A stretch of 64,000 nucleotides of DNA, taken from contig JAQISU010000233.1 in assembly GCA_029339505.1 (NCBI GenBank), positions 1,844,001 to 1,908,000 on the forward strand, in the 5' to 3' direction. Made by a program: the position numbers and the translations under genes. Positions 27,360 through 38,747 of the stretch are shown here, one piece after another. The notes beneath the pieces were generated by a model. The model was not told the DNA's origin and searched no databases. It saw nothing but the letters and a program-made list of their open reading frames with translations. The stretch is from Unio delphinus (taxonomy: Eukaryota > Mollusca > Bivalvia > Unionida > Unionidae). Within the stretch, counting starts at the first letter, position 1; each line of letters opens with the position of its first letter.

Positions 27360-27512
27360 TTACATACTGACAAATATTCATCTAAATTCAACGTTTACTA
27401 ATACTGACAAATATTCATCTAAATTTAACCCATACTATTACTGACAAATATTCACCTTAATTTAACCAATACTATTACTGACAAATAGTCATCTAAATTC
27501 AACGCATACTAG
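27360..27512. repeat. Outlying hybrid minisatellite units
   Basis: Four units such as TACTGACAAATATTCATCTA followed by AATTCAACG join the ACTGACAAATATTCA half of the 39-bp array to the ATCTAAATTCAACG half of the 36-bp array. Period about 37. They lie beyond the inserted SINE and look like ancestral or recombinant units. Confidence 0.85.
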
Positions 27513-27780
27513 CGGGTCATATCCCAATCAGATTGTTTCCTTTACTGTATGAATCGATGTTACACATCCGGGCTACTAGCATGTCAGATCATAACTTCCT
27601 GCATATTTTGTTGATTATAATTATTTTCGCTCAAGGCATGTTTTTGTTTTTCCATTTTATTACATGTATTCCGAAATGGCCATAGTTTGGACAAACGGTA
27701 AAGTGACCGAAAAACATACCAAGATGATCTTGTTTGAGGTTTGCTTTCGTGGATGTCATATTTAGTGTTAAGATGGGACT

Positions 27781-27873
27781 CCGAGTTCAAGTACGGATCA
27801 CTGCCATCACGCCTCAGCTTGGGTTCTAGTATCAATATCGGCCAATGTTGGAATGTGAAAAATCTTGCCAGTG
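27781..27873 (+). mobile_element. SINE family 2, head fragment
   Basis: Plus orientation: GTACGGATCACTGCCATCAC, CTTGGGTTCTAGT (B box), ATCGGCCAATGTTGG match the reverse complement of the 15.76 and 21.3 kb copies near their tRNA-like end. Tail half absent. Confidence 0.65.
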
Positions 27874-28429
27874 TCACGTAATTGTATAAACCTTATTTAT
27901 TTATTTATTTTTTAAATTCATGTACTAGAGTTTCGCTTTTGGCGTACAACGATACCCGAAGGTGAATAATGTATATTGTGTCGTATTTCAAAATACCTCA
28001 TCGCATGTAAAGCTCTTGGCATTATGAATTGTGTTGTCATTCAGCGGTATTCTATACGGACGCGCCTATCTCCATCTATAGATGTATGTAGGCTTATCAT
28101 TTTTTGTAAATACGATAACACTATTGTACTATCAAGTCGGTATTTTGCATATTTTGTAGCTTTGGTTTACACAGAATAATGCACACCATTATATTCATGT
28201 TTACGACTTAGCGAAGGGTTTATATTAGTAAAATAAAAGGCTACATTTTAAAGAAATGTTTATTACAGTAGGATTCTTATTAAGCGTGGTTAAGTGTATT
28301 TCTGAATTTCTTTTGTAATTACTGAGCCGGTAATATTACCTGTATAACGTACCCTGCATAACGTTATTACGTTTATATGCCAAGGTCATATATATAATAC
28401 ACGGTATTGGATATGTTTCCAGCTGCCCA
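27874..28429. other. No gene seen
   Basis: One 67-codon frame at 27976-28179 without recognisable features. Confidence 0.6.
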
Positions 28430-28650
28430 GTGTCTGCAATGTCCAGTGTCGGTGTTATCTAGTGTCTGGAGTGTCCCAGCTGTAGAGCTCTCCAGTATAT
28501 GGAGTGTCCCAGTTGTAGAGCTGTCCATTATCTAGAGTGTTCGGAAAGTCCAGTTTCGGGTGATGTCAAGTATCTGTAGTGTCCGGTGCTGTCCAGAGTC
28601 TAATGTTCAGAACATCCGGAAAGTGTAGAACTGTCTGGGTTGTCCAGAGA
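28430..28650. repeat. Degenerate repeat built on GTGTCCAGT
   Basis: Imperfect copies of TCTGGAGTGTCCCAGCTGTA and GAGCTGTCCA with unequal spacing, at least six GTCC cores. Confidence 0.7.
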
Positions 28651-29239
28651 GGCTAAAGGGACACGAACGTTCAAAGTATTGGAGTAATCTAGGTCTATGT
28701 GATGCAAGTTGTATAGCCAACCACAGCAATTACTCGTAGCAGCTGTAAAGCTGAACGTTATCAGCCGTGAAGCTTAAAAAAAGTGTTCTGACAACGGACT
28801 GGATCTCCTTGCACGTAATCTTGTAGCCGTGGGCTAACTTTTAGGGTTCGTAAAACCTATTGTATATTTCGGGACTGTAAATATAAGTTATACATCTGTC
28901 CTTTTCCATTGCATACTTTCACAATGCAATGAGTAAACTCATTTTACTACATGAGTAAAATCCTACATTTGTTTGCTAGCTGAGTTAACTTTATCAATCT
29001 TTCCATTGTTTAGTCACTGAGAATCATTCACACCCTGTTTTTGTCTTTTGTAGAGTAATTTGTTTGTATTTTTCCTCCTTACATTTGGGCGTTATTATGT
29101 TACTAATCCAATATTTGGATTAAATATACACGCATGTATTCATAATTTAATTGCTCATTTAAGTCATTCATTACTAAACATTTTATTTATACCATCGTCA
29201 AAAGTATTTTGTTGTGAATCCGAAAAATCCACCTTACAA
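28651..29239. other. No gene seen
   Basis: AT-rich flank of a SINE fragment. Confidence 0.6.
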
Positions 29240-29370
29240 CCAGTAGCTTACCGTGTGTTTGTGGATCTTGCCGGGTTCTTCCTCCACTGGTTATACTAGG
29301 CGCCATGAATATACCATGTTGTACTGAAAATGGCGATAACCCATAACAACAACAACAACAACAACAACAA
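29240..29370 (+). mobile_element. SINE family 2, 3' half with (AAC)n tail
   Basis: CCGGGTTCTTCCTCCACTGG, GCGCCATGAATATA, GTTGTACTGAAAATGGCG and (AAC)n at 29346-29370 are the reverse complement of the left half of the 3.0 kb copy. Confidence 0.78.
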
Positions 29371-30673
29371 AGTCAAAGTACCAAAGAGGATAACATGACA
29401 CTGTACGTTTATTTCTAATTATGTATTAAAATATGTAGCTGTCCATTCCGCTAGCTCTCTTTTACATCTCACTTATTAAATCGATCATGGAACAACGGCA
29501 CTTAAGATCTTTAAAATTAAATGTTGCACAAACAATTACTTTGATAACTTTAGCAAACGTTGCCGTACCTTGCCGAAACTAGTATAGGTGTCGGTTTTGA
29601 TTAGTGCATTATTTTAAAAATGTTTTAAAGTGTACATTAACGTTGAGTTATGTGCCTTCACTGTGCAAGCTTTAAGATCATTTCAAATATTAAAACAATA
29701 CATCATGAATTTGTTACTTATTAAAATATACATTATTTGTTTCAAAAGGTCAATATGTAATTTCAAAGCTTTTATGTTATCATTTGTAATTCGATAGTAA
29801 GTTACAGTATATCTTGAGTTATAAATAGATGTTCTATTGCGACACATCTTTATTTGATCATAGTATATTCCTAGTACCAAACGGTTTACAAAATAGCTAC
29901 TTATTAATGTAGAAATATATTATCTCCTCATGATTCCATCAAATTCTGTAATTCTTGTTATCGTCGGTCAGAAATACAGGAATCATGTCGAAATGAAATT
30001 GCATATGGAGTCTACAGGTTTGCCTCGTTTTGATTCAGCAATTCGTCTGGTACACAAGAATAACTATAAACTAGCTTCACATGACACTTTAATCAAATAA
30101 TGCAAGAAAGGGAACTTGTTTTCACGGTCTGTTTGAAATTCGGCAGCAAAGCGAATGATTTAAACCATTTAATTGCTGAAACTGTGATCAGAGGTAGATT
30201 TCCCTTAGTGTTTTGTTATAATGACACATGATTTTACAAAGTGACATCTCTTCATTTGATAATTCTGAGATATTTTCAGAAATGTTTACAAGACTATCCA
30301 TCACATCAAAAGCTATGTAAGGATTTAGTTCGGAAGACTTGCCATTCTTGCAGGATTGGCAGTCAAGAATACAAATGTACGAAACGTATTGACTACATAT
30401 CGTTCATCATATGTCGCTGATAAATCCGGTCCATCGTCCATGTGGGAAATTCCGAAACTCTATGTTATGAACATATTCACTCGCATATTCCTTTTTCATA
30501 TTCATGTTGAAAACGTTTATTACAAATTCAACTAAAATATGTATGCAACTACACAACAATTAATATCAGATACGACCAGTACAGTCTTTTCTGATATTTT
30601 ATTACAAATACATTCACAAATGGATCAAGCTCATCATGCATACACACATTGCAATGCAAAATCAATGCAACAT

Positions 30674-30678
<5 letters not shown>
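29371..30678. other. No gene seen
   Basis: AT-rich; the right part may include the 3' untranslated region of the oxidase gene. Confidence 0.6.
30598..30603 (-). terminator. Candidate polyadenylation signal of the oxidase gene
   Basis: Minus-strand AATAAA about 310 bp past the stop codon; a second one lies at 30516-30521. If used, the (AT)n tract at 30679-30755 would be within the 3' untranslated region. Only the hexamers are visible. Confidence 0.25.

Positions 30679-30755
<77 letters not shown>
30679..30755. repeat. (AT)n microsatellite
   Basis: Downstream of the oxidase stop codon on the minus strand. Confidence 0.97.
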
Positions 30756-30758
<3 letters not shown>

Positions 30759-30912
30759 TCATACTTCACAAAATAGGATCAAGCAGAAAGCAAGTTTTCG
30801 GCATCTTTCTGCAAATGATTGTACAGAATTAAGAATTACAGAATATTCAAGCCATCGTAATGTTGATGACATTAGGGTACATTTTGACTGTATGAAAATC
30901 TTAAGGGGATAC

Positions 30913-32441
30913 TTAAAAAATAATCGAGAGAGTAATTATATACAATATCGTATAGGCATAGTTTTCGTAATAAACAGAACCTGATGATGACATGGGACAT
31001 TTCAAAATGATACAGCTACCATCGTCTTCCTTGGCACGTGCATTATAATTTTTTGTTCCATGGTAAGTGCATCCGCGTGCATCGTACTTTGGTCGGTAAG
31101 GAGCTTCACAAGAATCCGGCCCAAAGACACACTTATCAATATTATCCACAACACTGAGGGCCGAAATATATGATGCTTGAATAGTTCCGTAATGAAAACG
31201 GTCACCATAGTCACCAGCAAAGTATATCTTGCCAACGGGTGCCTTGAGACCGTTGAACGTGTCCAGGGTATATCCTGATGGCCAGTTTGAAAACGCTCCT
31301 CGAAAGAGTGGATCTGAAATCCAGCGGGGAATGGAATAATCGACGAGATAAGGAATGTTGCGGCCACTGTACATGGTCCTGAGCACCGAGATTATTTCTT
31401 GTATTATAGCTATGTCATTCATTCTCTCTAATCGAATTACTTCATCCCCAAGCACTAACACTTGCAAAATGTTGGAACCAGGAAAATTCTTGTCGACATT
31501 CTGCCATATGTTGTAGTAGTTCCTCTTTTCACTGGCGTATAGTACAAATTCATTTTCGTCCCAAAACTTTGCAGCAAATTTAAGGTAAATATGCATTAGA
31601 TGAGATTGCTGAAACTGGTGAATGGCCTCTTTTTTCCAAATAGGTAGGTTAGGGGAAAATCGAACGTCATCATGTTGCAGGACACCTATGCTAAACGTCA
31701 CAACCACATAGTCTGCTGAGTAAGTCACGTTGTCTCTGGTGTGTACAACAATGCCACCATCTTTACTTTCAATGTCTGTAACAACCTCATTCAGACGCAG
31801 TCTTTCGTCTCCATCTGCCAAAAACTCGGCGCGCAAACTTCTAACTATATGCGAGAAGCCTCTTTTATCTATCACTGTTAAGTCGTCTGTGGTGCTGAAG
31901 TCTTTACCCCCATCATAAGCGCCAAAAAAAGAGTTCAAACCAGAGAGGACTTCAGGTGCGTACGGATAATCACCATCTATATTAAAGACTTCTATTACGT
32001 CATCAACAGGAGATACTGGCTGCCAACCTCCCATTAATAAGGCACTGCGTACTGTAAAATCTGGTTTATCTTTTGCATTCGCTTCTCTTGCGTAACTGTT
32101 GAAAAACCTAAACGCTGGGTCGAAACTTGTATTATAACGTGTGTTATATTCATCGGTGACATCATCTCCTTTGCTATCTCGAACAACATAGTCTTCGGAG
32201 TCTAAGGGAACGTAAGAGAGATTAACTCTATCTGCGAGACTTTGTACTATAGTTTGCGGGTCAGGGTGGATCCAGCCTGCTCCAGCCTCAACCGTGATCC
32301 CGCCAATCATCACTTCCTTCATGCGTCCTCCGACTCTATTTGATCCCTCAAGAATAATGAAGTTGTCATATCCTTTATCGTGTAAAGCTTTGGCTGCTGT
32401 GATGCCAGCCATTCCCGCTCCAAGTATCAAAATTCTGGGCT
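30913..32441 (-). CDS. Polyamine-oxidase-like FAD amine oxidase, main 3' exon
   Basis: Encodes about 508 residues of a flavin amine oxidase. Seen: Rossmann FAD motif GAGMAG near the exon start, the adenosine-ribose acidic residue in ILEGSNRVGGRM, the EAGAGW stretch, a YLKFAAKFW segment whose lysine matches the conserved flavin-site lysine of polyamine oxidases and LSD1, and a C-terminal FAD segment FAGDYGDRFHYG. Order and spacing resemble the plant extracellular polyamine oxidase group (SNWPSGY, ADYVVVTFSIGVLQ), so oxidation of polyamines with H2O2 release is the likely reaction; substrate is not provable here. Three N-x-S/T sequons (NLSY, NTSF, NVTY) fit secretion. After the catalytic domain comes a Cys-rich module GCTY...DDGSC, then SSSGS and a hydrophobic end YTILYIITLSIIF, which may be a GPI-anchor signal. 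The 5' boundary is a splice acceptor (TTATTTTTTCAG) at 32442; the ATG at 32472 lies upstream in the intron. Stop codon TAA at 30913-30915. No frameshift seen; probably functional. Confidence 0.9.
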
Positions 32442-34198
32442 CTGAAAAAATAAACAAATAATAATGTTTCATGTATATAAGGTAAACTTTGGATCTAATT
32501 ATTCCCGGTTATCCATATATTGGCTAGCTAAATTATAGTTTCACTATCAGCTGATATAACTATAATAATTACGTATTTTATGTAAAGGATAGGAGAGAGC
32601 CACGCTATGTGCATTTAATGGCGATTTACTGTCGTATGTGTTGTTCTGTTAAATGAAGCATAAACATTATTTCCATTGAAAATGTTCCCTCGTGTCTTAA
32701 TCCGCAAGGTAGTTTATAACAATGACTATTCATTATGATCTTCTCAGCTTCTAATTAATCATATGCCTGAATTGTCCATACAAGATAATCTATCTAAGAC
32801 GCTTGCTGACATCTTCGTGCAAAACTCTCGCATCACCTGTAAAAGATTATGTTGCAGTCTCATGTAATATCCATGATCTGACTCAACCATGAACTGATAT
32901 TTGTACTAACTCTTGGCATGTTGAAGATAGTGATTTAATCAATCGCATTTGAATATGTTTGTATGTGCTTTTTTATGCGATGGTTTTGTAATATTAATAT
33001 CTGTTCAGCATGCGTCTTATATTTTCATGTTGTCATGTTTTGGTTCTATCAATTAATATGTACGCATTGAAATGAAATGCTATATGTACTTTACGCTGAA
33101 GAAATCAAACACTTATGTGATATTTGATCTAGCTTGTATTCGTGATGGTGTCTTGCAAAGTAGATACTTGTTAGTACGAGATTTCATTGTGCAGAATAAA
33201 CATGCGAATTTGAAGATGAAGATAGTAATATACTACAAGGAATACTTGTCCTCGTTGTCCTCTTTTACATTATTGATCTGTCTCTAGTGTTTTTTCAGTC
33301 TCATAAAATACAAATACGCACACTGTTACGTGCTTACGCTCGAAAAAACAGTAACATAGAAAGAGTGAAAATAACAAGCTTGTAAAAACTTAATAAACAA
33401 TTTATAAAGCACAACTATTTTCCAGAAAAGGAAAATAAACGTACGGTTTTAAGAATCAATTCCCAAAATTAATCCAAAAATAACTCAAAATATAAACCAC
33501 TAGAGAAACTGCAAAGGTCCTGGTAATAAAATGTCCTAATAATTCCCAGTTCGAATTTTGGTGAAGCATCCAATATGGAAGAAGATGTCACGTGATGAAG
33601 TCAGTTCTGGTCTTATGAAATTCAATGAGCACAATTATTTTCCAGATAAATAACAAAATAAATCCTCTTGCTCCAAACGAATTAAAATAATGTTCAATAC
33701 AAGGTAATTTAAAATAACTCAAAACAATACAACTTAATATTCTAACAGCCCAACTTCTACTAAATAGATCGCTCCAAAACATAATTTATATACCTATTTT
33801 TACGTAAACAAGGAAGGGGTCACATGATCTTCTAGAATCTTTTAGAACAAATTTACGTTCAAAAAATCTCGTACACACCGTATGACCCAACTAAAAATAG
33901 AAAGATGTTTATAACAAAGTTCCATAATGTCCTTGGAATCAACCAATCATTTTAAAAGCTTGTTTACAACTCTGAAGCCAGGTCAGAAATGAGATCAACA
34001 CCTGGTGTTTATTCTTAGAGTACAGGTCATCCTACTTTCTAACAAAAAATCTCCCAATGAATGAATCTTAAACTTAAAATGTCAAATTTTGAATCTGACA
34101 AACAAACAATTAAATAAAAATTAAATAACTTACATCAAATATAGGTAACAACACGCACACAATCACGCACGCTTTAAAGATATTTTAAATTAAAATAC
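32442..34198 (-). other. Intron of the oxidase gene
   Basis: Inferred intron, GT...AG on the minus strand, about 1.76 kb if the 34199 donor is used. AT-rich with no coding signal. Between 33390 and 33780 a short segment (GCACAA-TATTTTCCAGA) occurs twice about 220 bp apart in similar surroundings, suggesting a diverged internal duplication or a mobile-element remnant. A CACGTG E-box-like core lies at about 33590. Confidence 0.55.
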
Positions 34199-34311
34199 TT
34201 TGTGCCGACGTAGGATTTCGCCAAGTAGCTTGACTTTGTTGTGTAGAAACCGACATCAAAGACCAGCACAACAGAATTAGGAACATGTAACCTGCCATTC
34301 GTCAGCTTTAT
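34199..34311 (-). CDS. Leader exon of the oxidase gene: start codon and signal peptide
   Basis: Not found by a simple ORF scan because it is short. A pyrimidine-rich acceptor (TTTTTTTCTTCAG) ends at 34312. Thirteen untranslated bases follow, then ATG at 34298-34296. The peptide begins MAGYMFLILLCWSLMSVS, a typical signal peptide with a hydrophobic core and small residues before a probable cleavage site. Two donors fit: AAA|GTATTT (exon end 34199, 33 codons plus one base) and AAA|GTCAAG (exon end 34235, 21 codons plus one base). Both leave one base, and the large exon begins with the two bases AG, so either splice gives a lysine codon and keeps the frame into PRILILGAG. The assembled protein would be about 542 or 530 residues. 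Same strand, 1.76 kb upstream of the main exon; the plant-type polyamine oxidases also carry an N-terminal signal just before the FAD motif. The splice itself is inferred, not observed. Confidence 0.68.
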
Positions 34312-34984
34312 CTGAAGAAAAAAAAAGATTGCGAACAATGCAGTTACATAAAATTGATATAATTTAGTTCAAAACCGGAAGAAGAAGAAACTCGCTCAAT
34401 GGCAGTAAAGCGGTGTTGATTGTAAATATTTTCAGACAGTTCTTATCAACGAGCGAAGGCATTAAACAGTTATATTAACCTTCACTCGATTTCAGTATCA
34501 GAGATCAAGGACTTGCACAAAATCTTCAAAAGTTAAAAATTTACTTTTGAATACTGTTTTGAAGAGGAAACAAGCAAAAATAAACATACTATAACATTTA
34601 TATTAAAACCGAGTATATATGCGCTTTGGACTTGTTGCAGTAGTCGGGCATCATGAATACCGTCTATTTCCGATTTGGTACTTTTCTAGGAAGACGTTAG
34701 GTCTGATCTGATCGTTGTCTTCCAACCTTTCGTCGAAAAGAGGCGCGTCATTTATCCAGTCATTCATGATGATGTTCTGCAATTACTCTACAGTGAGATT
34801 GTTTATGTGAACAAAATAACCAAGCGCTTGAAGTATGCCAATTGTGTAAAAACTAGTAAAGGCTATGGAGTATTTTTTTTAAAAAAAAATAATCTAAAGT
34901 TAGAGTTTTGGGGTTAACAGTTCTCAGCTGTGGCAAAAGAATAACACCCGAAATGAAACAACGCAGCTAATTTCTGCCCAGAGC

Positions 34985-35103
34985 TATTTATTCCAACAGT
35001 AAGTATAGGGACTCAATAGGTACGATGTGACACTGTGATTTGTTTAAATTTATTCAAACAGTGCATATAGGGACTCGTGGGTACGATGTGACACTCTGAT
35101 TGT
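34985..35103. repeat. About 61-bp direct duplication
   Basis: ATAGGGACTC and GGTACGATGTGACACT occur in two adjacent copies. Located between the leader exon and the possible first exon of the oxidase gene. Confidence 0.85.
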
Positions 35104-36126
35104 AATTACATTTATTCTGAAAAAGCATACGATTTGTTGAAAACTTGTACATTTTCAATATTTTCAACATATATTTTTGCTGACTGTAGTTGATGACAAA
35201 TGCGTATGTAAAAAGGTGGAAATAATTTTGAATTCGGAGTGTAGTGTTTGCTACTGGGGCCTAAAGATAATATCATAAGTGGGATTTGATGAATGTGATG
35301 ACGGTTCGTCTATCATAAGAGATAGTACGTTTGTTTCAGCACAATGGTTGTTTGAAGTACACGTTTTGAATGAACATCAATACAGTATACGTCACGAAGC
35401 GTGGATTGGAAATTTTTTGAACTTTTGAAGTTTGACATGTATATCGTGCCATGACTGTTCGCCTATACAATAAAAACAGTGATCGCAAAGATATACCGCG
35501 TTGTATTTGCGTTAAAATTATGGACAAAGCAATATCGTGAAGCACGTAACCTTTTAGAGGTTGTCTAATGCAATATGTAGGACTCACAGTACTAATTCGG
35601 CTACCAAAGTAAACCCATGGTAACGCCATGGTATTGAAACCTAAAAACTTAAAATTTCTATATCATCATCGTCACAAATATATGTCTCTGTAGAGACCCA
35701 TCTCTGATACAAACATAATTGTAGACAAAACTAAATAGCCCCAGCTTTTTTTTCCAAATGTGTTTGAATCGTGTTTTCTATTGCGCACTTAAAGAATCAA
35801 CTGTTAATATCAACATTTTGTGTTCTGAAGATATAATAGTAGAACGCATACGAAATCAGTGTGCATGTTTCTGCTTGTCACATAATACATAAGTCAATAT
35901 TAAACTGTATTAGAAATCATTGTATACCAAAATCAGGCATGACACGTTGCTGGCAATGTTTATGCATTTCATATTTTTTTTCAGATGATCAGAACTTTTT
36001 TTTTAAAATCAATATTACGCATGTTGGAAGAAACCTAAGTGATCAAATCTACAGAATACTGTTTGAAAATGTAACTTGGAAATATCACATATTAGTGACC
36101 ATAATTACTCTATAAATGGTAAACTG

Positions 36127-36271
<145 letters not shown>

Positions 36272-36866
36272 GGTTGCATAGGTATTACTCAACTTTCTAA
36301 CATGACATCCTACATAGTCAAATCCACATACAATACACCACCACAAAACACATATCCGAAAGTGTTTTATTTCATTGACAATCTTTCTGATGTGGACAGA
36401 AGGCATTCATTATGCTTGTTATCCAGAAATAGAACCACACCTTTGCATTCATAGTAACGTTTATGTGAATTTTAATAATAATTCAAAGCCCAAATTAGAC
36501 TCATGTAAACATCGTGCTAAAAGCAATAACTTGACATTTCTTTTTCTAACAGTATTTACTTTTATCCTATGTATAAATGTAATATATATCAATTGTAAAA
36601 CGTTAACGTTACTTGCAAGATTAACGCTCAATGGATAATTATTAATTAATTACTAATATACTGTTAATTCTCAACTTATTCCCAGTACATCATTATTAAA
36701 CCTGCACTTTTCAGTGTCCAAAAGATAATTATGCATGTTTTCAGTACAAAATAAAATAACTTCACATATTCAACTTCTTACTCGCCTGATATGTGTACAG
36801 ACACAGAAACGACGTACACACAATCGAACAGGCAGTCACAGAAAGTAAGCAAGCATATTTACATAC

Positions 36867-37015
36867 CTGCGTTTCAACTGTATCTGAGTTTCGCCAACTG
36901 GCTGCAGTTTCAACTACGGCACAACAAACTACTTGTACCCCTACCTATCCTTGTTACGGTTCGCTGAGAGTTCATTAAATCACTTGCCGATAGCAACAGT
37001 TATGACCGTGCTCTA
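36867..37015 (-). promoter_or_regulatory. Possible 5' untranslated exon and start region of the oxidase gene
   Basis: On the minus strand a strong donor GCAG|GTATGT lies at 36867/36866, downstream of a segment less AT-rich than its surroundings. The leader exon at 34311 begins with an acceptor, so an upstream exon must exist; this is the best donor I noticed on that strand within a few kilobases. A TAATAAAAG sequence at about 37035-37045 could act as a TATA-like element, placing the start near 37010. A short upstream ATG frame is present in the proposed exon. The 5' boundary is a guess. Confidence 0.3.
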
Positions 37016-38691
37016 GTAATTTAGATTTTTTTCTTTTATTAGCAATACTGCCGTGGGAAGAAGTGACCGCTCCTACTTTTTCCTACTCGAATGGAAAAAC
37101 GTGTGAATCATGCATGGAAAATAAATATATGTAAACCTACGTATTCATGAAAATAATAAAACGTATTCACGAAAAGTAAAAACATTTACAAAAAAATGAC
37201 AAAGCAAGAGACGATTTACACATGAAACGATGTTTTCTTTATTGAATATATATCTTATTGCTTAAAGTGGTGTATATTCTCGTGTTGTTTCATGCGCACT
37301 GCAACAGTATTAGGACAATACTTTTCCTTTCCCTCAATCAATTTTGAATGTTGAGTAGATAATGCTAACATCCTGCAATTATCATAAGATAAGTAGATTC
37401 AATGTATAATGCAATATGTGGAATTTTAACCACACTTCGTTTCAATTATTTTTAATGTGTTGGTATCATAAAGGAATGACTTAAAATTAAAATATAATGC
37501 AACATTAATATGTTCATAAATACCCGTACAGCAAATTTAATTAACACCGGAGATATCGACTCCAAGGAATCCAAAATGTATAGCTATATTAATTTTTGCC
37601 ATAACTGAGATATATTATAACCCACAGTGAAAGGGAGATTTTGAAGTGCTTGGTAACATCCTATATTTCGTTCTTTCGGCTTTCCTTACAAACGAAATGT
37701 GACACTAATATTTAACTTCTCAGTCTCTCCCCATCCCCCTCCCCCAAACAAACAATATCTATCTATATATAGATAGATAGGAATGACGCATTGCTAGAAA
37801 GTAAATTATATCTAATATTAAATCAATAATATATGACCTTCATAAGACCCGGCGTTGTGTCAAAGTCTTTTTAAAGAAAATAAGATTTTATATCATTTAT
37901 AATGTAAGGTCTACATTCATTGCAACATCATTTTAATAATCTGCAAGTGTTTAACTGTTTGTCCCAAGGAAATGTGTGGACAATATCCGTCAATCGGAAG
38001 AACTTTGGTTTCACCGATCCTGCTTTAAAAGATTAGAGCTTGTTTGAAAAGTGGAAAATACCGTCAACCATGTTAGCAAGCAAGATGTATATCACACCTC
38101 TTAAGACAATAGATGATAATTTATTTGACATCAAACCCGAGCTATAAAAAACAAAAATTTTCCAAAATACTAAAATGCACGATAGGGATAACTAGCTGCT
38201 GAGGCAAAAGAACAACATATTTAAACTCCTGAATAAGTTATATGTTGGTGTATATCATCAGATAAGACCATGTATACAGTATGCCTACCTTTTGTAATCA
38301 GAACTGTTTCTTTGGCCCAACTAAATTGGTGCTTATCTGCAACAGATGGTTACTGATCAGTAAGATATATTTAGTTTCTGTCATACTTCGTAACAGTTTC
38401 TGATATCCAATACATTCTATATTTTTAATTGAGTTCAAGGTCACGATGTACCGAAATCAGTTGGGATAGAACCTTCCAACCGTATTCCCGCCCTAGCCTT
38501 ACAGTTATTCCGATTGAGAACTTTTTAAACTAAGCTAAACATCCTAATGAACATAAAGCAGTTTGTTTCCCTCCCATTTCAGCTCGTGCGATATTTTTAT
38601 TTACAATTCGCCAAACTCCAAAGTTCACCAAAGTGGGCAAGACACATTTATTTATTTGGACCAATGAGTCATCATTAATTAGAGCTAGGTT
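37016..38691. other. No gene seen
   Basis: AT-rich. Would hold the oxidase promoter if the first exon is right; no core promoter is certain. Confidence 0.55.
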
Positions 38692-38747
38692 AGATCGATG
38701 TGCTATCGATGACATCGATGTGCTATCGATGACATCGATGTGCTATA
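38692..38747. repeat. 21-bp tandem repeat, 2.6 copies
   Basis: ATCGATGTGCTATCGATGAC repeated; each unit holds two palindromic ATCGAT sites. Confidence 0.93.

Noticed and set aside
27584..27877. 97-codon minus frame
   Set aside because: Half of it is the reverse strand of a SINE family 2 fragment.
31002..31367. 121-codon minus frame inside the oxidase exon, and a 62-codon plus frame at 31730
   Set aside because: Alternative frames of the real coding exon.
32442..32472. Start of the oxidase at the ATG at 32472
   Set aside because: The eleven codons before the FAD motif read through a pyrimidine tract and CAG acceptor; a leader exon with a signal peptide exists upstream.
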